Shown one piece after another: positions 45,867-55,116 of a stretch of 55,116 nucleotides of DNA (positions within the stretch are counted from its first letter, which is position 1; each line of letters starts with the position of its first letter). Origin of the DNA: a virus; the IMG/VR virus record IMGVR_UViG_3300042388_000279, positions 1-55,116 of that record, one strand, 5' to 3'. Both the position numbers and the translations under genes were made by a program. Below the pieces are notes generated by a model. It was not told the DNA's origin. It searched no databases and saw only the letters and a list, made by a program, of their open reading frames with translations.

Positions 45867-48800
45867 TTAAATTCTTGAAAGCCATATATCTCCAGGATTA
45901 AAGCTTACAGATGTACCGCCAACGTCTCTAGTTAAAGCACCGTTAGGAAGGTTTCCTCCTCCATAATGAAATGCTCTACCAGTAGTCAAGTATCCATCTT
46001 TATCCTGCACAACAGTTGTGTCTCCGCCATACCCATCATTATTTGATGTTACGCTTAATCTGATTTTAAAGGCAGCATAAGGTTTTTGATCTGGATTTAT
46101 TGAAAAAATTCCATTTTCGTAAACAACTGATCTGTTTCCTAAACTAAAGCTTCCAGCACCTTTTGTTACCCCGCCTGGTCCTGTTGCTGGTATAGTTGTA
46201 GATTTTCCTAGTAAATAATCATTTGAAAAACTTTCACCTGCTCCTAAAAATATATTTGATGCAACTAAATCTGTTTGAATATTAAATGTTCCATTAGGGT
46301 TTTCTTGGGTAGGAGTTGAATAGGTTATTTTTCCGCCAGCTAATCTAAATGCACCAGATGAAGATATGTAATCAATATTTCCTGGGTTGCCGCTTCCCGA
46401 TCCTGGATATACTGTATTCCATTCAGCAGGTGTTGTAAAGTAATGATTTGACCCAACAATGTTTCCGCCAATAATAGAGCCTTGTTCTCCATTAAGTGTT
46501 ACTTGAGATAATGTATTTGTAGACTTAATATTTGCAGAATCGATTGTCCAGCCGCTTGTAATCTTATATCCTGTAGTATTACCTGCAGCAATATCTGCGG
46601 CTGTTGTAGGAACAGCTGTTCCGAAACCTCCTTGACCTGCAAATAGTGCTCCTTTAATAACTGCATCTACTGCAGTCATTTTACCTGAGTAGGTAACAGA
46701 GAAATTAGGAGAGACCGTTCTAGATCCTCCAGCCCAAATCATTACTGTTGAATCTGATGATGTATTTGGAGCATATAGTCCAACATTTCCACCATAGTTA
46801 ATGGATGAGCCAGATGCATCCTTTGACAATGTCCATCCAGCTATTAATCCTTTTACTGCTTTAATTCCATTCACTGTATCCAAAGAAACAAATTGTCCGT
46901 CTGCTGTGCTTGTTACCTGAATACCAGTTCCAATTTTAGCACCGAGTTGATCTTTTAAAACTCCAAACTCTATCTTTCCTTGGTCTGTGTTCAAAAGTAT
47001 TTGGCCGTCGCCGAAGTTAGTAGGAGATGTGTCACCAGTTCTTGTAGCCGATCCACCTATTTGAATAGAACCTATCACTCCATTGTCTACATATATGCTT
47101 CCTCGTATATTAGCATCATTGGCTTTTAGTAATCCAGTAGTTGCTGCAACTTCAAACCCTGAGCCAACTTTTATCTTACCGCCAGTAATATCAATATTGT
47201 TTGCTTTAACATATCCATTAGGCTTAACGTAAAATTCTGCTGCATCAGATCCGCCTGCTGAAGGTGAGCCTGCCCAAAATGAATAGGTGCTTCCTGGAGA
47301 CATTCCCGCATATCTCATAGATGAAACAGCAGGGGTTCCTACAGAAACCGTGTTTCCCTTTTCTATCTTGTCTAAAGAAATTTCCCATCCGCCAATGCGT
47401 CCTTTATTTGTTATAATTCCATTTAATGTATCGAGCTGAAACAGCTGTCCACTTGCATCTGTCCCCTGAATTCCATACTCATTTATAAATGCACCAGATG
47501 AATTTTTTAATTGTCCTACTTCAAATTTATTGGCACCAGAATAAACTCTTAGTTGGCCAGGAACTGTAGCACTTCCAATATCAACTGATCCAGTAAAGTT
47601 TCCAGCATTTGCATTTACAGTTCCAGTTACTGATAAATCCATTCCGTCCCAAACCATTTTGTCTGTTGTTCCACCGACTGTAAAGTAAGCAGCACTCGAC
47701 TCATTAGTATTTCCTTGCACATACCAATAATTATTTGGCGCTACGTAAAGTCCTTTTTGAGAATTATCTCCGTCAATTCCATATCCAAGCTTCATGTCTC
47801 CAGCGGTTATTGCTACATCTGGAAGCAAGGAGTTGCTGACTGGAGATACTACAGGATCATAAGTTCTCCATGCGGTTTCATTTGTGTTTCCGTAAATATC
47901 AAATGTGCTAACAGCAATCTCATATGTCTTTCCGCCTTTTAGACCATAAAGATAAGAGGAAGTTTTGGTTCTTCCTGGTACAGACATGTATGTGTAAGGA
48001 CCTGTTGATCCCTGTATCCTAAATCTAATTCTATATCCAGCAGTGTCTGGATCTGTATTTTCTGTCCATGTAAATAAAACTTTTTTATCAAAAGAAAATA
48101 AGCCGTTAGAGTCATCGGATACTGTAGCTGATTGCAATTCAAAATCATTCTCTGGAGGGTTGTCATCAAATGCAATTGAATCTATTGGCTTTACTGTTTT
48201 CTCTAAAGAAAAATTAGAGTAGCAGCCAAATTTTCCAACGTATCTTATTTTTACTATCTTATCTGCAAAAGGGCTTGTGTCAAGCTCGGTGCCTTTTATT
48301 GCTGGGCTTGGGCCAGAATAAACTAAAGTTGATTGCTGGCTACCAGCATCTCTCGCATAAACTTCTGTTGCTACCGCCCACGATGGTGCTGTCCATATAA
48401 CAGTGTAACCAGCACTTATGCCAAATGCGTCATCAATGGTGGGAGTTAATCCAGTTCCTTGGCATCCAATTGTGGGAGTTGTGAATGATACTCCAGCAGT
48501 AAAGTTTCCAGCAATATCTCTAGACTGAAAAAGCCCAGTGTATGAGGGTGTTAAATTTAAATAACCAAAATTTAGAAGAAAATCAGAATATGGTATTTTT
48601 AAACTATGAGTTCCAGAAGCAGATGGAGGCTCGCCATAAAATATTGCTGATGTTGGAGGAGTTAAAGTATTTGTTAAAGTAATCTTAAATCTATCTGGAG
48701 GGTTTGTTAAAGGCATTGTGTATGGTATAACAAGGTCCTCTCCAGACCAGGTTACATTTCCTAGAACTACTTCGTTTGGAGGCTCTTTATCAAATGTTTG

Positions 48801-49586
48801 AGGATCAAATATCTTTGCTGTTTTTACAGAAGAGTCCAGACCCTGGCAATCGGAATATGATAAGTGATTAACTTTAACATAAACATCATTTATTGTATCT
48901 AGGCCTATATCGGCAGGGCCAATTCCAGTATACCTTTGAACCCAATTGTAAGGGTTATTGGTTAAAGATACAAAAACTCTTGTCTCTCTATACGTTAAAG
49001 CTTTTGATAGATCATCTTGCCAAGATACCATTATTCCATCTATAGTACTTGCCACTTTCCATTTATCGTCTGGTATAGAGTTTGCACATATTGGATCAAC
49101 ATACGGTGCTAGCGTTACTGGGCATTGGTCTGAGCTTCCATCACCATACACACTTTGAATAGTAAAAGATGTAAATTCTGTTCTAAATTTATTTCCAAAC
49201 TGAAAAATATTATTTTCTTTAGTAAGAACCCATGAATAATTTAATGATGAGCCAGATGCTGGAATAAGTTGAGATCTTGTATATCCACCAGCAGTTAGCG
49301 ACACTACATAATTTCTTACACGGTCATCATTTTTTGTCCATGTTAAATTTAATCCAGCCGTTGCATCCCATGTGGCGACTACGTTTATTGGGCAAACCCT
49401 TGAGGGTGCAGGTGTAGTAAAATTAAATCTGTCTGAAAATTCGCTTGTTCCCAAAGACTTATCGCTATATATCCAAGCAGCCTGCAATGCATAATCAGTA
49501 TTACAATCTAGATCTGGGATTACAACATCCCAGTAGTCTCCATCTTGACTCTGAGTTATTCCTAGATCTGGATATTGTTCTGACAC
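45867..49586 (-). CDS. Large tail fibre / tail-tip protein with FN3 domains
   Basis: About 1239 residues. The first half (to about residue 590) is a row of beta-sandwich, fibronectin-III-like domains (for example VTWSGEDLVIPYTMP; AGYRIRFRIQG). The second half has repeated fibre modules with LDTLNGIITNKGRIGGWEIS and LDTVNGIKAVKGLIAGWTLS, common in siphovirus central fibres. GTG at 49586 is preferred to the TTG at 49598: GGGG lies six bases before GTG and the GTG follows the previous TAA directly. Probably recognises the host surface together with its neighbour. Confidence 0.8.
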   Translation of the reverse strand: MSEQYPDLGITQSQDGDYWDVVIPDLDCNTDYALQAAWIYSDKSLGTSEFSDRFNFTTPAPSRVCPINVVATWDATAGLNLTWTKNDDRVRNYVVSLTAGGYTRSQLIPASGSSLNYSWVLTKENNIFQFGNKFRTEFTSFTIQSVYGDGSSDQCPVTLAPYVDPICANSIPDDKWKVASTIDGIMVSWQDDLSKALTYRETRVFVSLTNNPYNWVQRYTGIGPADIGLDTINDVYVKVNHLSYSDCQGLDSSVKTAKIFDPQTFDKEPPNEVVLGNVTWSGEDLVIPYTMPLTNPPDRFKITLTNTLTPPTSAIFYGEPPSASGTHSLKIPYSDFLLNFGYLNLTPSYTGLFQSRDIAGNFTAGVSFTTPTIGCQGTGLTPTIDDAFGISAGYTVIWTAPSWAVATEVYARDAGSQQSTLVYSGPSPAIKGTELDTSPFADKIVKIRYVGKFGCYSNFSLEKTVKPIDSIAFDDNPPENDFELQSATVSDDSNGLFSFDKKVLFTWTENTDPDTAGYRIRFRIQGSTGPYTYMSVPGRTKTSSYLYGLKGGKTYEIAVSTFDIYGNTNETAWRTYDPVVSPVSNSLLPDVAITAGDMKLGYGIDGDNSQKGLYVAPNNYWYVQGNTNESSAAYFTVGGTTDKMVWDGMDLSVTGTVNANAGNFTGSVDIGSATVPGQLRVYSGANKFEVGQLKNSSGAFINEYGIQGTDASGQLFQLDTLNGIITNKGRIGGWEISLDKIEKGNTVSVGTPAVSSMRYAGMSPGSTYSFWAGSPSAGGSDAAEFYVKPNGYVKANNIDITGGKIKVGSGFEVAATTGLLKANDANIRGSIYVDNGVIGSIQIGGSATRTGDTSPTNFGDGQILLNTDQGKIEFGVLKDQLGAKIGTGIQVTSTADGQFVSLDTVNGIKAVKGLIAGWTLSKDASGSSINYGGNVGLYAPNTSSDSTVMIWAGGSRTVSPNFSVTYSGKMTAVDAVIKGALFAGQGGFGTAVPTTAADIAAGNTTGYKITSGWTIDSANIKSTNTLSQVTLNGEQGSIIGGNIVGSNHYFTTPAEWNTVYPGSGSGNPGNIDYISSSGAFRLAGGKITYSTPTQENPNGTFNIQTDLVASNIFLGAGESFSNDYLLGKSTTIPATGPGGVTKGAGSFSLGNRSVVYENGIFSINPDQKPYAAFKIRLSVTSNNDGYGGDTTVVQDKDGYLTTGRAFHYGGGNLPNGALTRDVGGTSVSFNPGDIWLSRI

Positions 49587-49587
49587 A

Positions 49588-50448
49588 TTAAACCCCAAAC
49601 GAAAGGTCTAGTTTAAATTCTATTGATGCTTCTCTTCCAATTACTTTAATCATTGTTGAGTCTAGTATAGATCTGGCAATGAGACCGTATTCTGGATCAA
49701 AGGTGTCCTCGTCATTTATTCTAAGACCATCCATAGATACAGATGTTTGAGCAGTTGTTGGAGTAACAATAATTCCTAACTTAACAACACTTTGTGGATT
49801 AAATGTTCCTGTTGATACCCCAGTAGACATGTTTAAATTCTTTATATTGTTTCCAACTGAGTGTCCAGTAAATGTAAATTCTAAGTAATCGGTATTTGAG
49901 CTATAGAGCCTTACCTTCAATGAGGACAGGTTTGCATCATTTGCTTTGTATGAAAATGATAATGTATCTAATGGGTTGTACCCAGATATATCCATACTAT
50001 CAAGTATGTAAGTGTACTCTTTTGGGGCCGCCCCATTTGATGTAAATGTTAACGAACTATCTCCAACTCTAAAGTTTGTTTGATCTAGCTCTGGCTCTGG
50101 ACTCCACTGGTATGGCAATTCAAAGTTAGATATAAATTTGCTTTCATATAAATTTCTTGAATAAGACTGGCCAGAGTAGATTCCAATTTCATTAATCTTA
50201 CCTGCAATGTTTGTAGGAAGTGTAGCTGAATAGATTACTGTATATTTTATTGGTGATACAGAAGAGTCTATATCGATCCCTCCGACCCTAATTGGAACAC
50301 GATAGAACTCAAAACCAAGTCTTGAGTTTGTATCTGACAAAGCATATTCAGTTCCTGTTGCAATTCCAATAGCCATTTCTTTTGAAGAAAATGATGAGTT
50401 ACCAGCTACAAAATTAGTAAGAAATCTTTTACCAAATTTAGTTATCAT
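49588..50448 (-). CDS. Minor tail protein
   Basis: A 286-residue protein starting MITKFGKRFLTNFVAGN with K-E-M-A-I-G-I-A-T-G, and IAGKINEIGIYSGQS in the middle, a pattern common to minor tail proteins between the tail-tip and fibre genes. The C-terminal half is a jelly-roll-like beta domain (SLTFTSNGAAPKEYTYIL...). Likely part of the baseplate or fibre base. Confidence 0.7.
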   Translation of the reverse strand: MITKFGKRFLTNFVAGNSSFSSKEMAIGIATGTEYALSDTNSRLGFEFYRVPIRVGGIDIDSSVSPIKYTVIYSATLPTNIAGKINEIGIYSGQSYSRNLYESKFISNFELPYQWSPEPELDQTNFRVGDSSLTFTSNGAAPKEYTYILDSMDISGYNPLDTLSFSYKANDANLSSLKVRLYSSNTDYLEFTFTGHSVGNNIKNLNMSTGVSTGTFNPQSVVKLGIIVTPTTAQTSVSMDGLRINDEDTFDPEYGLIARSILDSTMIKVIGREASIEFKLDLSFGV

Positions 50449-50792
50449 GATCTTCCTCCCTGCTTATCTGATATTGTTATTGCGTATAAGAAACCATCTA
50501 TCTTCTCTTCGCTTGAATTGTAAATTCTAAACTTAGCTCTTGCTCTTTGCATTCCAGATGCATCCTCATACAGCTCAAATCCTTTTAAAACTATGTCTGA
50601 AAGCTGAGGCCTTTTACCGCCTTTGGGATCGTCGTCTCCATCTTCGTCCCCAGGAGATCCTACAGAACTGTTTGATCCAAATGGAAAGGATTGAGTAATG
50701 GACTTAGTCTCTCCAGACTTGCCCTTCCAAACTTCGGCTAAACGAGGGTCATCATCAAAGATGACTGGTATTTTTCCTACTTCAATTCCCAT
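50445..50792 (-). CDS. Small tail protein, 115 aa
   Basis: No family recognised. An acidic, Gly/Asp-rich middle (SPGDEDGDDDPKGGKR) is followed by a beta-strand C-terminus (RARAKFRIYNSSEEKIDGFLY). It overlaps the minor tail protein by 4 nt and is expressed from its own leaderless promoter. Tail assembly role is inferred from position. Confidence 0.6.
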   Translation of the reverse strand: MGIEVGKIPVIFDDDPRLAEVWKGKSGETKSITQSFPFGSNSSVGSPGDEDGDDDPKGGKRPQLSDIVLKGFELYEDASGMQRARAKFRIYNSSEEKIDGFLYAITISDKQGGRS

Positions 50793-50798
50793 TTATTT

Positions 50799-50807
50799 AT
50801 TATACCA
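50799..50807 (-). promoter_or_regulatory. Leaderless extended -10 promoter, TGG-TATAAT
   Basis: TGGTATAAT on the minus strand, six bases before the ATG at 50792. No -35 match at 17 bp. It would add transcription inside the tail operon. Confidence 0.6.
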
Positions 50808-50815
50808 TTACGCCA

Positions 50816-53800
50816 TTAGATTGCTCTACATGAAAGCGTAGTGGTTACCCCCTCACTATATTGCAAGGAGCATCTAACAACTAAATATTTAGTATCTGTT
50901 TCAGACATGCCCAAAACTGGGTATTTAATACTTATAATATCGCCAGCAGAAATTAAAGGGTTTCCAAAAACTTCTATGTCCACAAACCTTCCTTTATTTA
51001 ATACGCTTGACTTTATCCAATCTGCTAAAGTTTTTGCGTCCTCTTCAGACTGAATCCAAGAAGATTCAAAAACAACAAATTCTTTATTTGAGGAGTCCTC
51101 TGACTGATCTGTATCGTAGTCTATGGCGCCAGACCTTCTTATAGAATTTCCCAAAACATAAAAACTTGTATTATTACTATCATCTAAAACTACAGTAGTT
51201 GAAGTGTTATTTAAAACGTAAGATTCGGCACCGAAAGGCTGTAACCTTTGATCTAATATTTTAACATATTTATTTAATGCGGTTCTAAAAGTAATTGGTA
51301 CGGCTGGTCTAGACTCATCATCATAAGACTCTTTTACTTTTCTTATTTCTCTAGCGGTAGTTCCGAATTCAAAAAGGGCACCGTTTTCGTCGGCAGCGGT
51401 TTGGCCAGCATTGTAAATTAAATCTCCAAATAGCATAGAAAGAGTATCATCAGCATAAACACCATTGTATTCATAATTCCTGGTTAAAGATATATTTTTG
51501 TATACATCTTCATCAATACTTTTAGCATACAGATATTCAAAATAAGCAATTCCCTGACCACAGTGTAGTCCAACATTTTTTGTTATTGAAAGAGGTGGAA
51601 TAGTTAAATTAACAGAATCACTTCCAGAATCAATTGCTTCAATTTTAAATCCATTAATAAAGACAGTAATTATATTTTTTAAAGATTCTTTTTTTACCAG
51701 TACATCTATATTGTAAGAGCTGCCAGCGTAAATTCCAGCCAATGTTTTGGTAGATGTCTGCTGGCTATCTTTTAAAACTGTAAGCTTATTATTATTAACT
51801 CTAACAACCATAATATCTTTTTGAAGGCCAGAAAATGCAGTTGTGCGTACAAGCACGTAGTAACCATTTTTGCCAGTTGAGTCTAAGCAAAATCCAATGC
51901 CACCTACCTGCTCTGGTGTATTAAGCTGGCTATCAAAAAACATCCTTGTTCCAAATGAAACAAAAGGCTTTGTAGTATCTACTGAATTAAAATCTTTAAC
52001 TGCAATATCAAAAGTTTTTTTATCTTTATCTAGATTTGAAATTGCTAAAAAGCTTTTTGCAATTGTTTCTTCTTCGGTGTTTGCTGGAGTTGTAATACTT
52101 CCCACACCAGGCTTTAGCTTTGCTACATCTGGAGTAGCTAGGGTAATATTATATTTATTAAATCTATTTGAATCATTTTGCCCAGGCTCATTTATGTAAG
52201 AGTTTAAAGTTTTTTTGTGAGACATTTTAGAGGTGGACAAAGCTCCTCTGGTTTTTATATTATACTCTCCAGTAGGATAAAAATATTTATAACCTGGTTT
52301 AGCTAAAGCTGAATACTTCCATATGTCAGATTGATTTTTAATTAGCACTCTAACTGGAGGCTTATCACGTGGAGGAGTAAATGTTGTGTCTTTCTCTTCA
52401 GGTACATACTGATACCAGACTCCATCATACTCAATAACTTCTCCGTTTATTAAAACATAACCGTTAAACTGATCTAAGATTTTATCTACTCTTGCAGAAT
52501 TTATTGTATTTTGATTAAGCTGAAACTTTGTACTGTCGTCATTGATATCTGTTGCAAGGGAGCCAGCACCTAGAAATGAAGATTCAGATTTCCACAAAGG
52601 AGAGGATGATTCTGAATTGGTAGAAACAAATGCTGTTTTATATCTTACTCTAACATTATTAGCTGAAAAAAGCTCCTTGGTAGACAACCTAATTATGTTA
52701 GGCGCATATTCTACATTAGATCCAGACTTGATTTCCTCATTTGTAAATATCCATGAGGTAGGTAATTCTTTGTCGTATATAAAGTTTCTAGTATAAAAGT
52801 TTAATACATTGTATTCATCTACAAATGCATTCATCTGTATGTCTCTACATAGCTCTTGCAAAACTTCCCAGACTGTTTGTTCACCGTCCGACCACCAATA
52901 AACTAAAGATGGAATAGAGTCGTCATCAACCTTCCCATCTGTTTTTTTAATATTTATCTTGTAATTAGAAAATCCAACTGAGTCTAAAATTCTTTTAATT
53001 ACTGAAGTTACAGGTGAAGACTCTACTAAAAGCTGAGGACATATAGTATCTTGAAGTATTTTTGCAGCATCTGTTGCATCTATGGATGCTTCTCCAAACT
53101 CTGATAGTGACCAAGAGGCTACATAAAAAACTCCTTGAGGTACCTTTTGCACGGAAGATCCGTCTCCAATATTTATGTGTGGTCTTATAATTGCATTCTT
53201 AAACAAATATAGTTTTGAGTTATCTATTGGGCCAAACCTATCATATTCAACTATCTGCCTAGATGTAGTATTGTATTTTGTTATCAAAAGGCTGAGGTAG
53301 TTTGCCGTTATAACCCCAACTGGAACAATAGAGGTATCATCTGAAGTAGTTTCTTTATTTACTGTAAACGAAACAATGTCTGAATCTATTGACATAACCC
53401 ATCTTGGACTTAACTCAATTACTCCCAAAAACTTTCCTGTATTTGAATTAACTGCAGCTAAAGATATCTTTTTAAAGTATTGAGTTGTTGTATATGTAGT
53501 AGGTTCTGCAGTTGACCATGTAGTTCCATCATAATATATTATTGCTTCCCCGCCTTTATAATCTGGCGCTTCTTTTTGGGTGAGAGTTGTGCCAGATACC
53601 GTTATGGTTGTGTTATCTTGCTTAACTCCAGTTATTGTCCATGATGTGGGTGTGTCGTGGCTAGTTTCAAATCTGGCAACAATCTTATTGGCGGGAACTA
53701 ATTTTGCAGTAGTCTTTGCTTCATCTGAAAAATACTCTAAAGAAATATCTATATTAGTGTTTTTAGGCGCTAACCAATATTTATAAACCATATCTGGTCC

Positions 53801-54118
53801 AGGATAATAAAGCCTTGGCCTTGTTCCAATATCTAAATCCCTTGGTCTTTCAAAAGAATCAACGGGGGTGTCTGTGTTATTATTTGTATGAACTAGATAT
53901 TTAATTCCTGGAGATAGTGGTCTAAATGGCTTATAAATAGTATCTATTGGAAATAGCTTTTTAAAAGCAGGACCAAACGGGTTTGTTAAAGCAGATGATG
54001 TTGCTTTTATATATTCAACCATAGAGTTAAGATTGTATTCAATTGTAGCTCCAGCTGAAGTTGATAGCGAATATCCTTTTTTAATTAAATCTTTAGTTTC
54101 ATTTGATACAGTTATCAT
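50816..54118 (-). CDS. Tail-tip / tail-associated protein with LamG-like domain
   Basis: An 1100-residue protein in the position of the tail-tip hub of siphoviruses, two genes after the tape measure. N-terminal 600 residues are beta-rich with WEVLQELCRDIQMNAFVDEY, typical of baseplate-hub proteins that fold like gp27. About 715-870 is a LamG/concanavalin-like jelly roll (GFCLDSTGKNGYYVLV; LHCGQGIAYFEYLYA), likely sugar-binding. The C-terminal part resumes the hub fold (SIKYPVLGMSETDTKYLVVR). Confidence 0.75.
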   Translation of the reverse strand: MITVSNETKDLIKKGYSLSTSAGATIEYNLNSMVEYIKATSSALTNPFGPAFKKLFPIDTIYKPFRPLSPGIKYLVHTNNNTDTPVDSFERPRDLDIGTRPRLYYPGPDMVYKYWLAPKNTNIDISLEYFSDEAKTTAKLVPANKIVARFETSHDTPTSWTITGVKQDNTTITVSGTTLTQKEAPDYKGGEAIIYYDGTTWSTAEPTTYTTTQYFKKISLAAVNSNTGKFLGVIELSPRWVMSIDSDIVSFTVNKETTSDDTSIVPVGVITANYLSLLITKYNTTSRQIVEYDRFGPIDNSKLYLFKNAIIRPHINIGDGSSVQKVPQGVFYVASWSLSEFGEASIDATDAAKILQDTICPQLLVESSPVTSVIKRILDSVGFSNYKINIKKTDGKVDDDSIPSLVYWWSDGEQTVWEVLQELCRDIQMNAFVDEYNVLNFYTRNFIYDKELPTSWIFTNEEIKSGSNVEYAPNIIRLSTKELFSANNVRVRYKTAFVSTNSESSSPLWKSESSFLGAGSLATDINDDSTKFQLNQNTINSARVDKILDQFNGYVLINGEVIEYDGVWYQYVPEEKDTTFTPPRDKPPVRVLIKNQSDIWKYSALAKPGYKYFYPTGEYNIKTRGALSTSKMSHKKTLNSYINEPGQNDSNRFNKYNITLATPDVAKLKPGVGSITTPANTEEETIAKSFLAISNLDKDKKTFDIAVKDFNSVDTTKPFVSFGTRMFFDSQLNTPEQVGGIGFCLDSTGKNGYYVLVRTTAFSGLQKDIMVVRVNNNKLTVLKDSQQTSTKTLAGIYAGSSYNIDVLVKKESLKNIITVFINGFKIEAIDSGSDSVNLTIPPLSITKNVGLHCGQGIAYFEYLYAKSIDEDVYKNISLTRNYEYNGVYADDTLSMLFGDLIYNAGQTAADENGALFEFGTTAREIRKVKESYDDESRPAVPITFRTALNKYVKILDQRLQPFGAESYVLNNTSTTVVLDDSNNTSFYVLGNSIRRSGAIDYDTDQSEDSSNKEFVVFESSWIQSEEDAKTLADWIKSSVLNKGRFVDIEVFGNPLISAGDIISIKYPVLGMSETDTKYLVVRCSLQYSEGVTTTLSCRAI

Positions 54119-54705
54119 ACCTGCTCCAAAGATATGTCAACACTCCAAAATGTTTGTAGTCCTCTTTTAATAACTGAAAAACTGCAAGATGTAAACATTA
54201 CTGTGTAAGTATAGTCATCTGATAAGGCTCCATCAGATTGCTCAATTAAATCTGTACTAAAAACTGTTGGGTTTAATTTAATTCTAAAAGGTAGTCTACC
54301 AGCAGAACTTTCATAAAAGTTTTTTAAATCTTCTGCGCCCCAGGCACCGTCAACTGTTTCATTTCTAAAAGAAGGTAGCATTTCCCATGAAATATTTATG
54401 GTAAGTTTATCAGCAACAAAATATTTTCTGAGTGTGCCATTTGACATTCTAGACGATTGCTCAATTCTGTTTGTATCTATTGAGATTGGCTGTCTATTAT
54501 GCTCAGTAACTCTTCTAAATCTTAATTGATTTTTAGAGCTGTAGGACAAGTTGTTTCTAGTTGCTACAGATGATGTATATGAATTACCTGGTGCAACAAC
54601 AGACGCTCCTTTGTAATCAAATGAGTTGTTTGCTGTATCAATTGCAAATGGGTCTAGTGCCTCTATGTATAAAATTGAGCCTTTACTTAAATTTTGAAAA
54701 CTCAT
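54115..54705 (-). CDS. Distal-tail-like minor tail protein, 196 aa
   Basis: A beta-rich protein directly after the tape measure, the usual place of the distal tail protein. KLTINISWEMLP and FRIKLNPTVF strands and the final FWSVDISLEQV fit a tail-ring fold. No stronger motif is visible. It overlaps the next gene as ATGA and the tape measure by one base. Confidence 0.65.
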   Translation of the reverse strand: MSFQNLSKGSILYIEALDPFAIDTANNSFDYKGASVVAPGNSYTSSVATRNNLSYSSKNQLRFRRVTEHNRQPISIDTNRIEQSSRMSNGTLRKYFVADKLTINISWEMLPSFRNETVDGAWGAEDLKNFYESSAGRLPFRIKLNPTVFSTDLIEQSDGALSDDYTYTVMFTSCSFSVIKRGLQTFWSVDISLEQV

Positions 54706-55116
54706 TATGACCCAACCTTTCTATTTACTCCAGCTGCCATTTCTTTTAATCTCATCTCATTACGTATTTCTAGTGCAACATCTTTTGCTGTCACGTTTGT
54801 TCCATTTAATTCTACATTTATATTATATACTGATCCTGTTGCTGCCGCCGTAGCATTTGGATTAAATGGATTCATGTTAGCTGGGATAACTGCTTCATCT
54901 TTATGAAGCATCGCAAGCATATTTGCAGGAACCATATTAATTCCATTTTCAAACATCGGTACGCCAAGGTTTGAAAGAGATTTAGTAACAAAACCACCGT
55001 TGGCAAGGATTAGTCCGCTAGGTGGATCAATTGTTTGAGAAGATGTAGACTTTGGAATACCACCGAAAGGAACTTTTCCTAGTGAGGTTTTTAAACCAAA
55101 TCCTGGGGAACCAACT
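54705..55116 (-). CDS. Tape measure protein, C-terminal part (partial)
   Basis: The frame is open to the right edge (137 codons visible). It includes SGLILANGGFVTKSLSNLG, VPMFENGINMVPANMLAML and H-K-D-E-A-V-I-P-A-N-M-N-P-F-N-P-N-A, the typical end of siphovirus tape measures (a metal or lid-like HKNEAVIPxxxxPFNP motif). The ATG at 54956 is internal, not the start. It sets tail length and marks the long-tailed morphology. Confidence 0.85.
   Translation of the reverse strand, partial: VGSPGFGLKTSLGKVPFGGIPKSTSSQTIDPPSGLILANGGFVTKSLSNLGVPMFENGINMVPANMLAMLHKDEAVIPANMNPFNPNATAAATGSVYNINVELNGTNVTAKDVALEIRNEMRLKEMAAGVNRKVGS

Noticed and set aside
1-55116. Integrase, attachment site or insertion sequence
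   Set aside because: No tyrosine or serine recombinase, transposase or terminal inverted repeat seen; tRNA genes are intact and within phage operons.

Overview
This window looks like part of the genome of a tailed double-stranded DNA phage with a long tail (siphovirus-like). The likely host is an actinobacterium with AT-rich DNA. The phage assignment rests on a tape-measure C-terminus, a large tail/fibre gene block, a terminase pair, a CHAP endolysin next to small membrane proteins, and a replication module (DnaE-type polymerase, DnaG-type primase, DnaB-type helicase, RecA, SSB, RuvC-like nuclease). The actinobacterial link rests on a WhiB-like regulator with the four-Cys and GVWGG signature, the PHP-bearing DnaE, and many leaderless starts, which are common in actinobacteria. 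An AT-rich freshwater actinobacterium is an inference. No integrase, repressor or other lysogeny gene is visible. Capsid and portal genes are not in the window and probably lie beyond the right edge.

Every gene I can support is on the minus strand, so the map reads from right to left. 55116-39776: the end of the tape-measure gene, then tail-tip, tail and fibre genes, including two giant proteins of about 1240 and 1358 residues, then small virion or accessory genes and one 2-oxoglutarate oxygenase. 39686-28656: replication and recombination (phosphoesterase, small zinc proteins, DnaB-like helicase, primase, ssDNA-binding candidate, DnaE, RecA, SSB, Cas4/RecB-like nuclease). 28656-23399: RuvC-like nuclease, FkbM-like methyltransferase, small HTH protein, small and large terminase. 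23380-18125: two tRNAs and an accessory metabolic cassette (AhpC, AhpD, short-chain dehydrogenase, flavin-dependent halogenase, thermonuclease, Hsp20, FmdB-like zinc ribbon). 18073-13337: a secreted PA14/Pro-rich protein, then holin candidates, a lipoprotein, a CHAP endolysin and a glutathione-peroxidase-like protein. 13264-1: WhiB, many small proteins, an HslV-like Ntn hydrolase, a secreted subtilisin-like protease, thioredoxin, a secreted Ala-rich protein, two more 2OG oxygenases, GroES, a third tRNA and tightly overlapping mini-genes.

Genes are packed with start/stop overlaps of 1-4 nt (ATGA, TAATG). I added about 20 short genes by translating the gaps, and corrected several starts using Shine-Dalgarno (SD) motifs, overlaps or promoters. 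Two promoter styles recur. In one, a TATAAT-like -10 box lies exactly six or seven bases before the start codon, which predicts leaderless mRNA. In the other, the transcript begins with a short stem-loop followed by an SD-led gene.

The most unusual locus is 41778-45854. It encodes a tail/fibre-type protein with nine thrombospondin-type-1-like Cys/Trp/Arg modules, then a 70-residue three-residue repeat (I-N/D-T), four glycines and a C-terminal HINT (Hedgehog/intein-type) domain with its main catalytic residues present. This is a Hedgehog-like layout that predicts self-processing of a virion protein. A halogenase/SDR pair, three 2OG-Fe(II) oxygenases, a redox set and secreted proteins make up a large accessory gene load.
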